From NCBI RefSeq assembly GCF_014190805.1, contig NZ_JACHVQ010000001.1, positions 1,178,001 to 1,242,000 of the forward strand: a stretch of DNA of 64,000 bases. The letters are read 5' to 3'. Below are positions 16,394-25,256 of the stretch, piece after piece (the stretch's first letter is position 1; every line of letters begins with the position of its first letter). This DNA is from Flexivirga oryzae. GTDB taxonomy: Bacteria > Actinomycetota > Actinomycetes > Actinomycetales > Dermatophilaceae. The notes under the pieces were generated by a model. That model was not told where the DNA came from. It did no database searches and saw only the letters and a program-made list of their open reading frames with translations. Position numbers and translations under genes: made by a program.

Positions 16394-17628
16394 GCACGAG
16401 CTACTCGGCCTACGACCGGCAACGCTTCGTAAGGGAGGACCCCGTGCAGAAGCGCGCCGACCGGGACGACTTCGCACGGGACCGCGCGCGGGTGCTGCAC
16501 TCGGCCGGCTGGCGCCGGCTCGCTTCGAAAACTCAGGTGCTGCAACCGCACAACGACTTCATCCGCAACCGGCTGACACATTCGCTGGAGGTCGCACAGA
16601 TCGGCCGGGAGTTCGGCGAGGTGATCGGTTGCAACGCCGATGTCGTCGACACCGCGTGCCTCGCCCACGACCTCGGGCATCCGCCGTTCGGCCACAACGG
16701 CGAGGCGGCGCTGAACGAATTGTGCGGCCACATCGGCGGATTCGAGGGCAACGCGCAGACGTTCCGCATCCTCACCAGACTCGAGGCCAAGCGCTCGCGG
16801 CCGAGCGGCGCGTCGGTCGGCCTCAACCTCACCCGGGCCTCGCTGGACGCCGCCAGCAAATACCCGTGGTCCCGCGGCGAGAGCCGTTCCTATCCCACCA
16901 AGTTCGGCTGTTACGCGGACGATGCGGAGATCTTCGGCTGGGTGCGCGCGACGGCGCCGTCCGGGCGCTACCAGCAGCGGTGCGTCGAAGCGCAGGTGAT
17001 GGACTGGGCCGACGACGTGGCTTATTCGGTGCATGACGTGGAGGACGGCATCACCTTCGGCCTGATCGACCTGCGCGCGCTGCGGTCGCCCGAGGAGCGC
17101 GGCACGCTGGCCGACCTGGCGCGTCGGATCTACGCCCCGCACCTCGAAACCGCCCAGCTTGCCGGGTCGTTCGAGCGCCTGGTGGCGTCCGGCGTCATAC
17201 CGGAGGAGCTGGCGGCGGGTCGGCACGGGGTTGCCGCGCTGAAGGACATGACGAGCCGGCTGATCGGCCGGTTCGTCGCGGCCGCCGAGCAGGCCACGAG
17301 GGACAAGTACGGCGACGGTCCGTTGACCCGGTACGCCGCGGACGTCGTCATACCCGTCGACGTGCTCGCCGAGTGCGTGATGCTCAAGGCCGTTGCAGCA
17401 CACTTCGTGATGATGACCGACGTGCGGCGCATCCTGCAGGCTGAGCAACGCCGCATCATCGCAACGCTTTTCACCCTCTATCAGGAGCACCCCGACCGGC
17501 TCGACCCGATGTTCGCCGAGGACTACGAGGCAGCACCCGGCGATGCGGCGGCGCTGCGCGTCGTCGTCGACCAGATCGCGTCACTCACCGACCACCGCGC
17601 CCGCACCCTCGCCGAGAGTTGGTCATGA
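16390..17628 (+). CDS. dgt: Deoxyguanosinetriphosphate triphosphohydrolase-like protein
   Basis: HD-domain enzyme of 412 aa that hydrolyses dGTP (or other dNTPs) to the nucleoside and triphosphate. The metal-binding HD motifs are present: RNRLTHSLEVAQIGREF, then CLAHDLGHPPFGHNGE, and later MDWADDVAYSVHDVEDG. The N-terminus YDRQRFVREDP is typical of the actinobacterial group, which also has the RxxLHSAGWRRLA segment. It starts inside the stop of the HEEQH gene (ATGA). In this phylum the gene usually lies directly upstream of dnaG; here a monooxygenase and a DinB gene lie between. Confidence 0.93.
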   Translation: MSTSYSAYDRQRFVREDPVQKRADRDDFARDRARVLHSAGWRRLASKTQVLQPHNDFIRNRLTHSLEVAQIGREFGEVIGCNADVVDTACLAHDLGHPPFGHNGEAALNELCGHIGGFEGNAQTFRILTRLEAKRSRPSGASVGLNLTRASLDAASKYPWSRGESRSYPTKFGCYADDAEIFGWVRATAPSGRYQQRCVEAQVMDWADDVAYSVHDVEDGITFGLIDLRALRSPEERGTLADLARRIYAPHLETAQLAGSFERLVASGVIPEELAAGRHGVAALKDMTSRLIGRFVAAAEQATRDKYGDGPLTRYAADVVIPVDVLAECVMLKAVAAHFVMMTDVRRILQAEQRRIIATLFTLYQEHPDRLDPMFAEDYEAAPGDAAALRVVVDQIASLTDHRARTLAESWS

Positions 17629-17651
17629 CCCCCGCAGGAGCACACCGAACC

Positions 17652-18680
17652 ATGCTCGACTGGTCCCTTTCGCCTCAACCGATCGTCGGCGCACCTATGG
17701 CCGGCACGGGCACGCCGGCCCTCGCCGCGGCGATCAGCAACGCCGGCGGGTTCGGGCTGTTCCCGGGCGGCTATCTCAGCGGGGACAAGCTCACCGAGGG
17801 GATCGCGCGGGTCTGGGAGCTGACCGACCGGCCCTTCGGCGTCAACCTCTTCGTACCGACACCGGTGGACGAGCAGCGGGACGCCGGCCTGCTGCGGTCG
17901 TATGCCGAGGCGCTCGCCCCCGTTGCGCAGTCCGCGGGAGTGCAGCTGCCCGAGCCGCGCTGGGACGGCAGTGACGACTTCGCCGAGAAGGTCGCCGTGC
18001 TGGAGCAGGCCCGGGTCGCGTTGGTGTCGTTCATCTTCGGACCGCCCCCGGTCGACGCGGTGCAGCGGCTGCACGCTGCCGGAAGCACGATCCTCGCGAC
18101 CGTCACCGACGCCGCCGAGGCACAGGCCGCCGCCGCGGCAGGCGCCGATCTGCTCTGCCTGCAGGGCACCGACGCGGGAGGGCACCGCGGCACGCACCGG
18201 CACGATGCGGAGCCCAACACCTCGGGCTGGCGCGAGTTGCTGCCGGCCGTGCTCGCGGTCACCGACCTGCCGGTCGTCGTCGCCGGCGGGATCATGGCGG
18301 CCGGCGACGTGTCCGATGCGCTGGCCCGCGGTGCTGTTGCGGTGCAATGCGGTTCGGCATTCCTGCTCACCGACGAGTGCGGCATGACGGACGCCTACCG
18401 CGCCGGGTTCACCGCGCCCGAGCTGACCGAGCAGGTCGTGACCCGCGCGTTCAGCGGTCGTCCGGCGCGCGCCGTACGCAACGAGTTCGTGGCCCGGTTC
18501 GACCCGGTCGCCGTCCCGGTCTACCCGATCGTGAACCAGCTGACCAAGCCGGTGCGCGCCGCGGGCGCGGCCACCGGCAATCGGGAGCTGGTGAGCCTGT
18601 GGGCCGGCACCGGCTGGCGGCAGGCCCGCCCCGGCCCCGCGGCCGACGTGGTGGCAGCGCTCGCCGCCGATCTCCACTGA
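17652..18680 (+). CDS. Nitronate monooxygenase-family FMN protein
   Basis: Flavin TIM-barrel protein of about 342 aa. Features are QPIVGAPMAGTGTPALAAAI at the N-terminus, then VSFIFGPPP, LLCLQGTDAGGHRGTHR (the loop with the active His) and VVVAGGIMAAGDVSDAL, which binds the FMN phosphate. Relatives oxidise alkyl nitronates such as propionate-3-nitronate. ATG 17652 is preferred because AGGAG lies upstream; ATG 17625, overlapping the dgt stop, is an alternative. Transcription probably continues from dgt. Confidence 0.87.
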   Translation: MLDWSLSPQPIVGAPMAGTGTPALAAAISNAGGFGLFPGGYLSGDKLTEGIARVWELTDRPFGVNLFVPTPVDEQRDAGLLRSYAEALAPVAQSAGVQLPEPRWDGSDDFAEKVAVLEQARVALVSFIFGPPPVDAVQRLHAAGSTILATVTDAAEAQAAAAAGADLLCLQGTDAGGHRGTHRHDAEPNTSGWRELLPAVLAVTDLPVVVAGGIMAAGDVSDALARGAVAVQCGSAFLLTDECGMTDAYRAGFTAPELTEQVVTRAFSGRPARAVRNEFVARFDPVAVPVYPIVNQLTKPVRAAGAATGNRELVSLWAGTGWRQARPGPAADVVAALAADLH

Positions 18681-18687
18681 CCCGGAG

Positions 18688-18795
18688 GAGGTCGCCGAGC
18701 CCGTCGAGGTGGCCGAGCCCGTCGAGGTCGCCGAGCCCGTCGAGGTGGCCGAGCCCGTCGAGGTAGCCGAGCCCGTCGAGGTAGCCGAGCCCGTC
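18688..18795 (+). repeat. Six tandem copies of an 18-bp unit
   Basis: The unit GAGGTCGCCGAGCCCGTC occurs six times head to tail (18688-18795), varying only at the GTCGCC/GTGGCC/GTAGCC position, with a partial seventh copy. It starts eight bases after the monooxygenase stop and ends about 38 bp before the DinB gene. Being a multiple of three it stays open in every frame, but no start signal suggests it is translated. Confidence 0.9.
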
Positions 18796-18833
18796 GAGGT
18801 CACGATGTCACCACAGCGCCATACGCTGCCCCT

Positions 18834-19538
18834 ATGGAGCGTTTCCTGGATCGTGACTTCACCGGCGCCGAGTTCCGCGAGTGCCTGCTCGACCGCTCTC
18901 GCTTCGTCGGGGTGGTGATGCGCGGCGCGGAGATCGACGGGCTGCTCGCCGACCTCACCGTCAACGGCGTCGAGGTGATGCCGTATGTCGAGGCCGAGCT
19001 GGACCGCCGTCATCCGGTGCGGGTGCTGATCCGCTCCGACGAGGTCGCCGATCTGCGCGAGGCGTGGCGGCAGCTGCGGGAGAGCTGGGACGTGACCATC
19101 GAGCGGTTGAGGCGGTCGCCCGGGATCGAGCACGAGTCGGTCGGCGGGGAGTGGTCGGCGATCCAGACGCTGCGGCACCTGGTCTTCGTCCACGAGTCCT
19201 GGTTCCTGCGGTGCTGCCTGGGCCGCATCGCGCCGTTCACGCCGTTCGGGCTGACCATCGACTCGGTGCCGGACGCCACCACACCCGGTGTCGACCCGGA
19301 CGCGGATCCCGCACTCGAGGAGGTGCTGGCCGTGCGGGCACGCCAGGCCGGGACGCTGTCCGCGTGGCTGGCGGAGTGCACGCCCGCGGAGCTGGCCGGC
19401 CCGGCGCCCGTGCCGGGCGACGACGTGTGGCCGCCCTACGCCCGGGGGCGGAGCGTCGCCGAGTGCCTGCGGACAGTGCTCAACGAGGAGTTCGAGCACC
19501 ACGGTTTCGCCGTTCGTGACCTGGCGAGGCTCGGCTGA
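18834..19538 (+). CDS. DinB-superfamily protein with pentapeptide-like N-terminus
   Basis: A 234-aa protein. Residues 1-35 read FTGAEFRECLLDRSRFVGVVMRG in pentapeptide-repeat style (split for length after FRECLLD). Residues about 70-230 form a DinB-like four-helix bundle, with conserved features such as GGEWSAIQTLRHLVFVHESW and a C-terminal NEEFEHHGFAVRDL carrying the His metal ligands. DinB proteins are thiol S-transferases in several cases, for example with mycothiol or bacillithiol; the substrate here is unknown. It lies directly after the 18-bp repeat array. Confidence 0.8.
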   Translation: MERFLDRDFTGAEFRECLLDRSRFVGVVMRGAEIDGLLADLTVNGVEVMPYVEAELDRRHPVRVLIRSDEVADLREAWRQLRESWDVTIERLRRSPGIEHESVGGEWSAIQTLRHLVFVHESWFLRCCLGRIAPFTPFGLTIDSVPDATTPGVDPDADPALEEVLAVRARQAGTLSAWLAECTPAELAGPAPVPGDDVWPPYARGRSVAECLRTVLNEEFEHHGFAVRDLARLG

Positions 19539-19599
19539 GGGACTCCCTGTGGAGGACGCTGCCCACTGCCCGCGCCCGGCCACCTAGACTGCCGGTGTT

Positions 19600-21480
19600 A
19601 TGGCGGGTCGCATCAAGTCCGAAGACGTCGAACTCGTCAAGGAGCGCAGTTCGATCGAGGATGTCGTGCGCGAGCACGTCACGCTGCGCCGCTCCGGCAG
19701 CAACCTGGTCGGCCTGTGCCCTTTCCACGACGAGAAGACCCCGAGCTTCTCGGTCAACCCGACCCAGGGCTTCTACCACTGCTTCGGCTGCGGCAAGGGC
19801 GGCGACGTCATCTCCTTCGTGCAGGAGGTCGACCATCTCAGCTTCGCCGAGGCGGTCGAACGGCTCGCCGGGAAGGCGGGCGTCGAGCTGCACTACGAGG
19901 ACGGCGTCCGGCCCCGCGAGGAGAGCATCGGCCGCCGCACCCGACTGCTCGAGGCGCACCGGGTCGCCGAGGAGTTCTATTCCTCGTTGTTGCCGGAGCT
20001 GCCGGAGGCGCGCACCGCGCGTGACTACCTGCGCGGACGGGAGTTCGACAGCGCCATCGCCGGGCAGTTCGGTCTCGGCTACGCACCGACCGACGGGCAC
20101 GCGCTCGGGAACCTCTTGCGGGACAAGGGATTCAGTCGTGACGAGCTGCTCGCAGCGGGGCTGATCAACCGCGGCGGGTATGACGTCTTCCAGGGCCGGC
20201 TGCTCTGGCCGATCCACGACATCACCGGTGACACGGTGGGCTTCGGCGCCCGGCGCATCTTCGACGGCGACCCGCGTCCCGCGAAATACCTCAACACCGG
20301 CGAGACCGCGATCTACAAGAAGGCACGCGTGCTCTATGGCCTGGACCTGGCGAAGAAGTCGATCGCCGACGACCGCAGGGCGGTGATCGTCGAGGGCTAC
20401 ACCGATGTGATGGCGGCCCACCTGTCCGGCGTCACCCAGGCCGTCGCCACCTGTGGCACGGCATTCGGGGTCGAGCACATCAAGCTGCTGCGCCGGTTGT
20501 TGCGCGACGAACGCGGGGGAGACCCGGCGAGGGTCGTCTTCACCTTCGACGGGGACGCCGCCGGGCAGAAGGCCGCCCTGAAGGCGTACGACGAGGACCA
20601 GCGCTGGGCCTCCCAGTCGTATGTCGCAGTCGCCGCCGACGGCCAGGACCCGTGCGAGCTGCGGATGTCCGGCGGCCCCGAGGCGGTCCGCGCCCTGGTG
20701 GACGGCGCGACGCCGATGTTCGAGTTCGTCGTGCAGACCACGTTGGCGCGGTTCGACCTGGACAGCGTGAGCGGGCGGGTCGCGGCGACGAAGGCTATCG
20801 CGCCGATCGTGGCGGACATCCGGGACGGCCTGAGCCGGGACGAGCTGATCCGGGAGGCGTCCCGCCGGATCGGCGTCGGCATCGACGACTTCACCCAGGC
20901 GGTGCGTCGCGCGCCCCGCGGCGGCATCGCGGAGGCCGCGAAGCAGGCGCGGGACCAGCCGCAGGAGACCGCGCAGGACGCCGTCCCGGCACCGGCATAC
21001 GAGCCGCCGAACCTGCGGGATCCGGTCGTGCGCGCCGAGCACATGTTGCTGCAGTGCGTCATCCAGTTCCCGAGCGCGGTGCCCACACAGCAACTGGACC
21101 CGATCGACCCCGCTGACTTGACCGCCCCGGCGCACCGAGCCGTGTTCGAGGCGGCCCGCACCGTCGGCATCGACCCGGGTCGAAGCCAGGGCGCGTGGGT
21201 GTCGGCGGTCAACGAGGCGGTGCCGCAGGTCGTGCGTCCGTTGGTCGCCCAGCTCGCCGTCGAACCGTTGCCGACCAAGCTGGACAGCCAGGGCCGGCCG
21301 GACTGGCACTATGTGCGCTCGCTGGTGATCCGGGTGCGGGAGGTCGCGCTGCGGCGGCAGATCTCGCAGGTGATGAGCGCGCTGCGTCGCACCGAGGACC
21401 CCGAGCAGGCCAGGGGCATCTCCGCCCAGCTGACCACATTGCAGCGCACCCTGGCCGATCTGCTGGCCACCGTGGAGTGA
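19600..21480 (+). CDS. dnaG: DNA primase
   Basis: Makes RNA primers at the replication fork. The 626-aa protein has a CHC2 zinc finger near residues 38-65 (GLCPFHDEKTPSFSV, YHCFGCGKGGDVISF). A TOPRIM core follows, with VIVEGYTDVMA near 265 and FTFDGDAAGQKA near 312 supplying the Glu and Asp metal ligands. The C-terminal helicase-binding region is at about 475-626. Length is normal for actinobacteria. The gene is an excellent anchor for phylogenetic placement. Confidence 0.97.
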   Translation: MAGRIKSEDVELVKERSSIEDVVREHVTLRRSGSNLVGLCPFHDEKTPSFSVNPTQGFYHCFGCGKGGDVISFVQEVDHLSFAEAVERLAGKAGVELHYEDGVRPREESIGRRTRLLEAHRVAEEFYSSLLPELPEARTARDYLRGREFDSAIAGQFGLGYAPTDGHALGNLLRDKGFSRDELLAAGLINRGGYDVFQGRLLWPIHDITGDTVGFGARRIFDGDPRPAKYLNTGETAIYKKARVLYGLDLAKKSIADDRRAVIVEGYTDVMAAHLSGVTQAVATCGTAFGVEHIKLLRRLLRDERGGDPARVVFTFDGDAAGQKAALKAYDEDQRWASQSYVAVAADGQDPCELRMSGGPEAVRALVDGATPMFEFVVQTTLARFDLDSVSGRVAATKAIAPIVADIRDGLSRDELIREASRRIGVGIDDFTQAVRRAPRGGIAEAAKQARDQPQETAQDAVPAPAYEPPNLRDPVVRAEHMLLQCVIQFPSAVPTQQLDPIDPADLTAPAHRAVFEAARTVGIDPGRSQGAWVSAVNEAVPQVVRPLVAQLAVEPLPTKLDSQGRPDWHYVRSLVIRVREVALRRQISQVMSALRRTEDPEQARGISAQLTTLQRTLADLLATVE

Positions 21481-21513
21481 GCAGCGCCCGCGGGTTGAGA
21501 CAATGACAGCACC

Positions 21514-22029
21514 ATGTCCTTCCTGAAGCGCTCCAAGCCCCAGCTCCCGCCGGAGATCGTCCAGCAACTCCAGTTGCCCAAGGGGGAGCGGGTGCTGGCC
21601 TCCGCGGTCGACCGGCACAGCGGTGTGTATGTCGTGGCCACCAACTGGCACCTGACCGTAGTCTCACCGTCCGGGGACGTCACCGCGCGCCCGTGGCACC
21701 TGGTTGAGGACGGTCAGTGGGACCCGGAGACGTGGACCCTGAGTATGACGTGGGTCGGCACCCGCAGGGCGTCGCAGTGGTCGTTCGAGGAGCAGGACAC
21801 CCGGTTGCCCGAGACGTTCCACGAGCGGGTCCGCGCCAGCATCGTTCTCGTCGAGGACCTGCCCCTGACCGGCCGTGCCAAGGGCCGGGTCGTCGTCCGC
21901 CGTGACCTGCGCAACGACGAACTCCTCACCCAGACCATCCTGGGCCGCGGGGCACGCGCCGACGACCCGCAGGTGCAGGACGCTGTCGCCCGCACCGTGG
22001 CGTTCGTGCGGGACGCCGTCGGCCTCTGA
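21514..22029 (+). CDS. Hypothetical protein, conserved-looking
   Basis: A 171-aa soluble protein with alternating beta strands (RVLASAVDRHSGVYVVATNW, LTVVSPSG) and a C-terminal helix. The pattern PKGERVLA...VVATNWHLTVV resembles small actinobacterial proteins often found just downstream of dnaG, with a PH-like look. No catalytic motif is seen. It ends about 66 bp before tRNA-Asn. Confidence 0.75.
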   Translation: MSFLKRSKPQLPPEIVQQLQLPKGERVLASAVDRHSGVYVVATNWHLTVVSPSGDVTARPWHLVEDGQWDPETWTLSMTWVGTRRASQWSFEEQDTRLPETFHERVRASIVLVEDLPLTGRAKGRVVVRRDLRNDELLTQTILGRGARADDPQVQDAVARTVAFVRDAVGL

Positions 22030-22061
22030 GCCGACCCGCCGATTCGGTGTTGGGCGCACAG

Positions 22062-22075
22062 ATTTGCTAGAGTTT
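22062..22075 (+). promoter_or_regulatory. Likely extended -10 promoter of tRNA-Asn
   Basis: TTTGCTAGAGTTTT contains TGCTAGAGT, which fits an extended -10 (TGn-TAnnnT), about 22 bases upstream of the mature tRNA. No good -35 box is seen at the expected distance, which is common for extended -10 promoters. Confidence 0.4.
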
Positions 22076-22095
22076 TCCCGTCGCCAACGGCGCGA

Positions 22096-22171
22096 TCCCC
22101 TGTAGCTCAATTGGCAGAGCATTCGGCTGTTAACCGGAGGGTTCTTGGTTCGAGTCCAAGTGGGGGAGCCA
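22096..22171 (+). tRNA. tRNA-Asn (GTT)
   Basis: A 76-nt cloverleaf with CCA encoded. The acceptor TCCCCTG pairs with TGGGGGA allowing two wobbles. The D-arm is GTAGCTCAATTGGCAGAGC, the anticodon loop CTGTTAA gives GTT between arms TTCGG/CCGGA, and the T-loop is GGTTCGAGTCC. The last 38 bases are the attachment core of the adjoining integrated element, which has kept the tRNA intact. Confidence 0.97.
22134..22171 (+). repeat. Attachment site attL (in tRNA-Asn 3' end)
   Basis: A 38-bp sequence from CCGGAGGGTTCTTGG to GGGGGAGCCA, exactly repeated at 28181-28218. It covers the 3' side of the anticodon stem, the T-arm and the acceptor end of the tRNA, the classic crossover region for tyrosine integrases. 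Confidence 0.95.
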
Positions 22172-22223
22172 AAATCCGCAGAATTGCAACGATTCCGGGC
22201 GGGGCCACTATCGGGCTAAGGGG

Positions 22224-23483
22224 TCAAATAGCCCGAACCGTAGCCCGAACCGGGGTTGATACCGGCAGTCGCAGCACCTCTGCGAGGTCGCTTGAGTCGC
22301 CGTGCGGGTCACGATCGGCGTAGGTCGAGAGGGTCATGCTCGGGTCGCTGTGGCCCATGTATCCGGCAACACGGTTCGCGGGCAGTCCGGCGTTCAGCAT
22401 CCCCGTGGCGACCGTCCTACGCAGCGTGTGGGATGTCATCCAGTCCAGCCCGGCCGCGTCGAAGATCCTCCGCAGCACCTTCAACACGTTGACCGTGTCC
22501 AGCTTCAAGCTAGGGACGTGCCGTCCAGCGCGATCGGTGGCGGGGAACACGTAGCCCTTGGTGGGCCGGCCCGCTGCCTCGAACCGCTCCGCCAGCACCA
22601 CGAGAGCATCCGGGCCCGGCGTGATCGTCCGGTCCGAGCCATCCGTCTTAGTGCCTGCCACGTGCAAGCGCTTCGCGCTCGCGTCCAGGTCCTCCCACCG
22701 CAGGGATAGCGCTTCGGAGATCCGGCATCCCGTGCCCAGCATGACAACGATCAGATCGGCCATGTCCTCAGCGCGACGCTTCGAGCGGGCGATCTTCGCC
22801 GTGTTGACCTTGGTTCGGGCAGCCGTCAGCAACTTCGAGATCTCCGCATCGGACAGGGCCCGGTCGTGGTCACGGGCGACCGTCTCGCGGGCGAACGACG
22901 TTGCCTTGACCTTGCCCACCGACTTTGCCGCGTTGTAGTCCAGGAGACGCCACGACACGGCTTGATCCAGCACGCCAGACAGGATGGCGCGAGTGTGCTT
23001 CGACGTGCCGATGCCGTGGTTGTCGGCAATCCACTGCTGGAACACAACCAGCCGTTGCACGTCGTTGGCTTGTGCCAGCGTCAGACGCCGGACCGGAGAT
23101 CCATCCGCGCTGAACCACTTGGACGCATTGCGATATAGCCGGATCGTCCCGGGGGAGCGGTCGCCCGCAGCTTCGAGCGCGTCCAGCCATGCCGCCACCG
23201 CATTAACTAGCAGGGTCGCTCCGGACCATCGCGTACCCGAGACGGACCCGTTGACCTTCCGCTCGGCTTTCGCCATGACGGCATCTTCAGCAGCTTTGCG
23301 CGTGGCGCCGTAGGCGCTGCAGTCCACGGGCGATCCGTCTAAGGCGGTGGCCCGGACGCGAGCGCGCCACACGTCCGGCTTGTGCCTGCCGTCTGGGAGC
23401 TTCGACAGCTTGCCGCCGGCGTCGCGGCGTAGCGGGGAGAGTGCGGGCTGTCCGATTTCGCCGGGCTCGAATTTCGTTGGCAT
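22224..23483 (-). CDS. int: Tyrosine site-specific integrase
   Basis: A 419-aa recombinase that would join the element to tRNA-Asn. An N-terminal arm-binding domain (about 40-80), a SAM-like core-binding domain (about 90-190) and a catalytic domain follow. Catalytic residues are seen in MLGTGCRISEALSLRW (Arg), HTLRRTVATGM (His-x-x-Arg), GYMGHSDPSMTLSTYAD (His and the nucleophile Tyr). Its last 12 codons are formed by the left 37-bp end repeat. It lies 52 bp from attL, as usual. Confidence 0.95.
   Translation of the reverse strand: MPTKFEPGEIGQPALSPLRRDAGGKLSKLPDGRHKPDVWRARVRATALDGSPVDCSAYGATRKAAEDAVMAKAERKVNGSVSGTRWSGATLLVNAVAAWLDALEAAGDRSPGTIRLYRNASKWFSADGSPVRRLTLAQANDVQRLVVFQQWIADNHGIGTSKHTRAILSGVLDQAVSWRLLDYNAAKSVGKVKATSFARETVARDHDRALSDAEISKLLTAARTKVNTAKIARSKRRAEDMADLIVVMLGTGCRISEALSLRWEDLDASAKRLHVAGTKTDGSDRTITPGPDALVVLAERFEAAGRPTKGYVFPATDRAGRHVPSLKLDTVNVLKVLRRIFDAAGLDWMTSHTLRRTVATGMLNAGLPANRVAGYMGHSDPSMTLSTYADRDPHGDSSDLAEVLRLPVSTPVRATVRAI
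22227..22263 (+). repeat. Left inner end repeat (probable integrase arm site)
   Basis: This 37-bp sequence matches 28028-28064 at 33 of 37 positions in the same orientation. It holds two head-to-tail copies of TAGCCCGAACCG; the inverted form ATCGGGCTA lies at about 22210-22218. It forms the last codons of int. Confidence 0.8.
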
Positions 23484-23624
23484 GTCTGCAGGGTAGCACG
23501 CTCGAACCTGTTACCCCGTCCCTTGGGGGTCCCGTCCTGCCCCTGCCCCCATGACCCCTGCGAGGGGGCCTTCTAGACCGATCGTTGTTAGCAGCTGACC
23601 GGCCGGTTGGTGCCAGATGCCACA

Positions 23625-23652
23625 AAGGGCCCAGCGCGATGGCTGGACCCTT
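23625..23652 (-). terminator. Stem-loop terminator of the element operon
   Basis: AAGGGCCCAGC (23625-23635) and GCTGGACCCTT (23642-23652) pair at 10 of 11 positions around a six-base loop. Read on the minus strand the stem is followed by TTTGTGG. It sits 16 bp past the stop of the last operon gene and would separate that operon from int. Confidence 0.6.
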
Positions 23653-23667
23653 CTCGGTGTGGTGACG

Positions 23668-24072
23668 CTATTCGGTTGTCGTGCTCGCTGCGAACCGTGC
23701 GATCAGCCCGTCTCGCCGTGGGCCGGCCGGGACGAGTGCCGTGATGTAGCCGCGCATCACCTGCTGGACTTCTGCCACCCGGTCGGGGCTGTCGATGGCC
23801 GCACCCGCTCGGGCTTGCTCCAGCGCCTCCCGTTGCTCCCGGGTCGGCCGGTTCAGCCCATGGCGGGCCCGCACCGACTTCAGCGCTCGGGTGTGACTCC
23901 CCAGCAGCCGCTTGTCCGGCTTGGACGAGTTGAGCACCTGCGCCTCCCGCTCAAACCCGGCGTGCAGCTCTGCCCAGTCGGCCGCGCCGAACGTCGCCCC
24001 GTACAGGGGATCGGCCCCGAGGTCGCCCCAGAAGCGCACGAGCTGGTCTGGCCAGTCTTCACCCGGGCTCAC
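23668..24072 (-). CDS. Hypothetical element protein (134 aa)
   Basis: A soluble, largely helical 134-aa protein rich in charged residues (LKSVRARHGLNRPTREQREA). It begins with GTG/ATG at 24072, overlapping the stop of the upstream 395-aa gene, and is the last gene of the element operon. No family is recognised. Position after a coiled-coil protein and before the operon terminator suggests a late or accessory role in the element. Confidence 0.65.
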   Translation of the reverse strand: MSPGEDWPDQLVRFWGDLGADPLYGATFGAADWAELHAGFEREAQVLNSSKPDKRLLGSHTRALKSVRARHGLNRPTREQREALEQARAGAAIDSPDRVAEVQQVMRGYITALVPAGPRRDGLIARFAASTTTE

Positions 24073-25256
24073 AGCGCGCCGATCTTCCGCATCTCTGCGA
24101 TCTCCGCCGGAGTCAGGCCCTCGGTGTCGATGCCGTCTTCGACGGCCGTCTCGGGCACCCGTGCGGCGATGTCCACGACCACGTCAAGCTTCAGCCGCCT
24201 GTGCTTGTAGCCCTGAATGTCGGTGCTGGTCCGAGTGATTCGGGCGTCCTTGGTCGCCGTGACGATGCCGCCCTTGTGCACCAATGTGCCGGTGATCTCG
24301 TCGGGGTCCAGCTCGGCTGTCTTCTCCGCCGGGTTGTCAACAGACTCCAGGGTCACGGCCGTCCATCGACCGTCGTGCTCGGTGAGCTTCTGCAGCCCGA
24401 TCTCCGTGCTCATCTTCGCCGTTGCGGTGTACTGGTCGCCATCGATGGTCACGCCGTCCAGCCCCGCGTGTTTGTCGGTGACGACATACCGGTACCGAGA
24501 GTTCGGCAGCCCGCGCTCCAGCCTGTCGATGAACCGGTGCACGTAGGTGCTGACGGCCGACTCGATTGACTCGCCGGTGGGTGTCTTCTCCAGCTTCGGC
24601 GGTTCCAGTGGATCGGCGACCAGCTCAACCCGATACGTCTCCAGGACCGCGCCGGCCGGCATGTCTTTGGCGCCAGTCCGATGCAGCTCCAGCTTGACCA
24701 GCCGCTGGTCCGCGAACTTGGACAGTTCCTCGCCGTCGATCCCCGCATGAAGCTTAGGAATTCGGTAGTGCTGCACCTGAATCGTATGGGCCCGGCCAAC
24801 TTTGCCCGCCACAGCGACATGTCCCCGGTTGTCATATCGGTCGTCTTCGCGCTGAAGAACGACGACTGCCGGCGCCTTGATGCTGGCCGGGTCAACTTCC
24901 GCGAAGGTCGCCACGACCGGCACGGTGCCGTCGAGGAAGTCGCTGATGGTGTTCGCGACGACCTGTGCGGTCTGCTTGGTGGCGAGCTGGTCCACGAGCT
25001 TCCTGCCGCGAGCCTCGTGCCCCTTCTGCAGCTCGGTGAGTATGTCCACCTCCGCATGCGCCATGATCCAGTCGTCAGCGGGCACGCGCTCGCCGCCCCG
25101 GAGCGTGTCCTGGATGCCCTGCAGACGGGCTTTCGCGGCTTCGAGGTCTCCTGCTGCCTGGGCAGTGAGTTCGGCCGTCTCACGCCTCCTGGTGGCCTTT
25201 TCGGCGTTGGCCTCGAAGATGATCTTCTCCGCCTTCTCCAGCGTGGTGATTGTCAT
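24069..25256 (-). CDS. Hypothetical element protein with N-terminal coiled coil (395 aa)
   Basis: A 395-aa protein. Residues about 1-110 are heptad-like and highly charged (LEKAEKIIFEANAEKATRRR, then ETAELTAQAAGDLEAAKARL). Residues about 115-395 are mixed alpha/beta with no known motif seen (VVATFAEVDPASIKAPAVVV, YRYVVTDKHAGLDGVTIDG). The start overlaps the stop of the HNH-ATPase (ATGA), so translation is coupled. It could be a replication or packaging-interference partner, but no evidence supports a specific role. Confidence 0.7.
   Translation of the reverse strand: MTITTLEKAEKIIFEANAEKATRRRETAELTAQAAGDLEAAKARLQGIQDTLRGGERVPADDWIMAHAEVDILTELQKGHEARGRKLVDQLATKQTAQVVANTISDFLDGTVPVVATFAEVDPASIKAPAVVVLQREDDRYDNRGHVAVAGKVGRAHTIQVQHYRIPKLHAGIDGEELSKFADQRLVKLELHRTGAKDMPAGAVLETYRVELVADPLEPPKLEKTPTGESIESAVSTYVHRFIDRLERGLPNSRYRYVVTDKHAGLDGVTIDGDQYTATAKMSTEIGLQKLTEHDGRWTAVTLESVDNPAEKTAELDPDEITGTLVHKGGIVTATKDARITRTSTDIQGYKHRRLKLDVVVDIAARVPETAVEDGIDTEGLTPAEIAEMRKIGAL

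Noticed and set aside
18709..18834. Secreted or structural repeat protein (VAEPVE units)
   Set aside because: Too short, no ribosome site; open only because the repeat is a multiple of three.
17523..19583. 686-codon minus-strand frame with Ser-Thr-Gly repeats
   Set aside because: It is the complement of the monooxygenase, 18-bp repeats and DinB gene, an effect of high GC at third positions.
19480..21651. 723-codon minus-strand frame
   Set aside because: Antisense of dnaG; no domain, and dnaG is certain.
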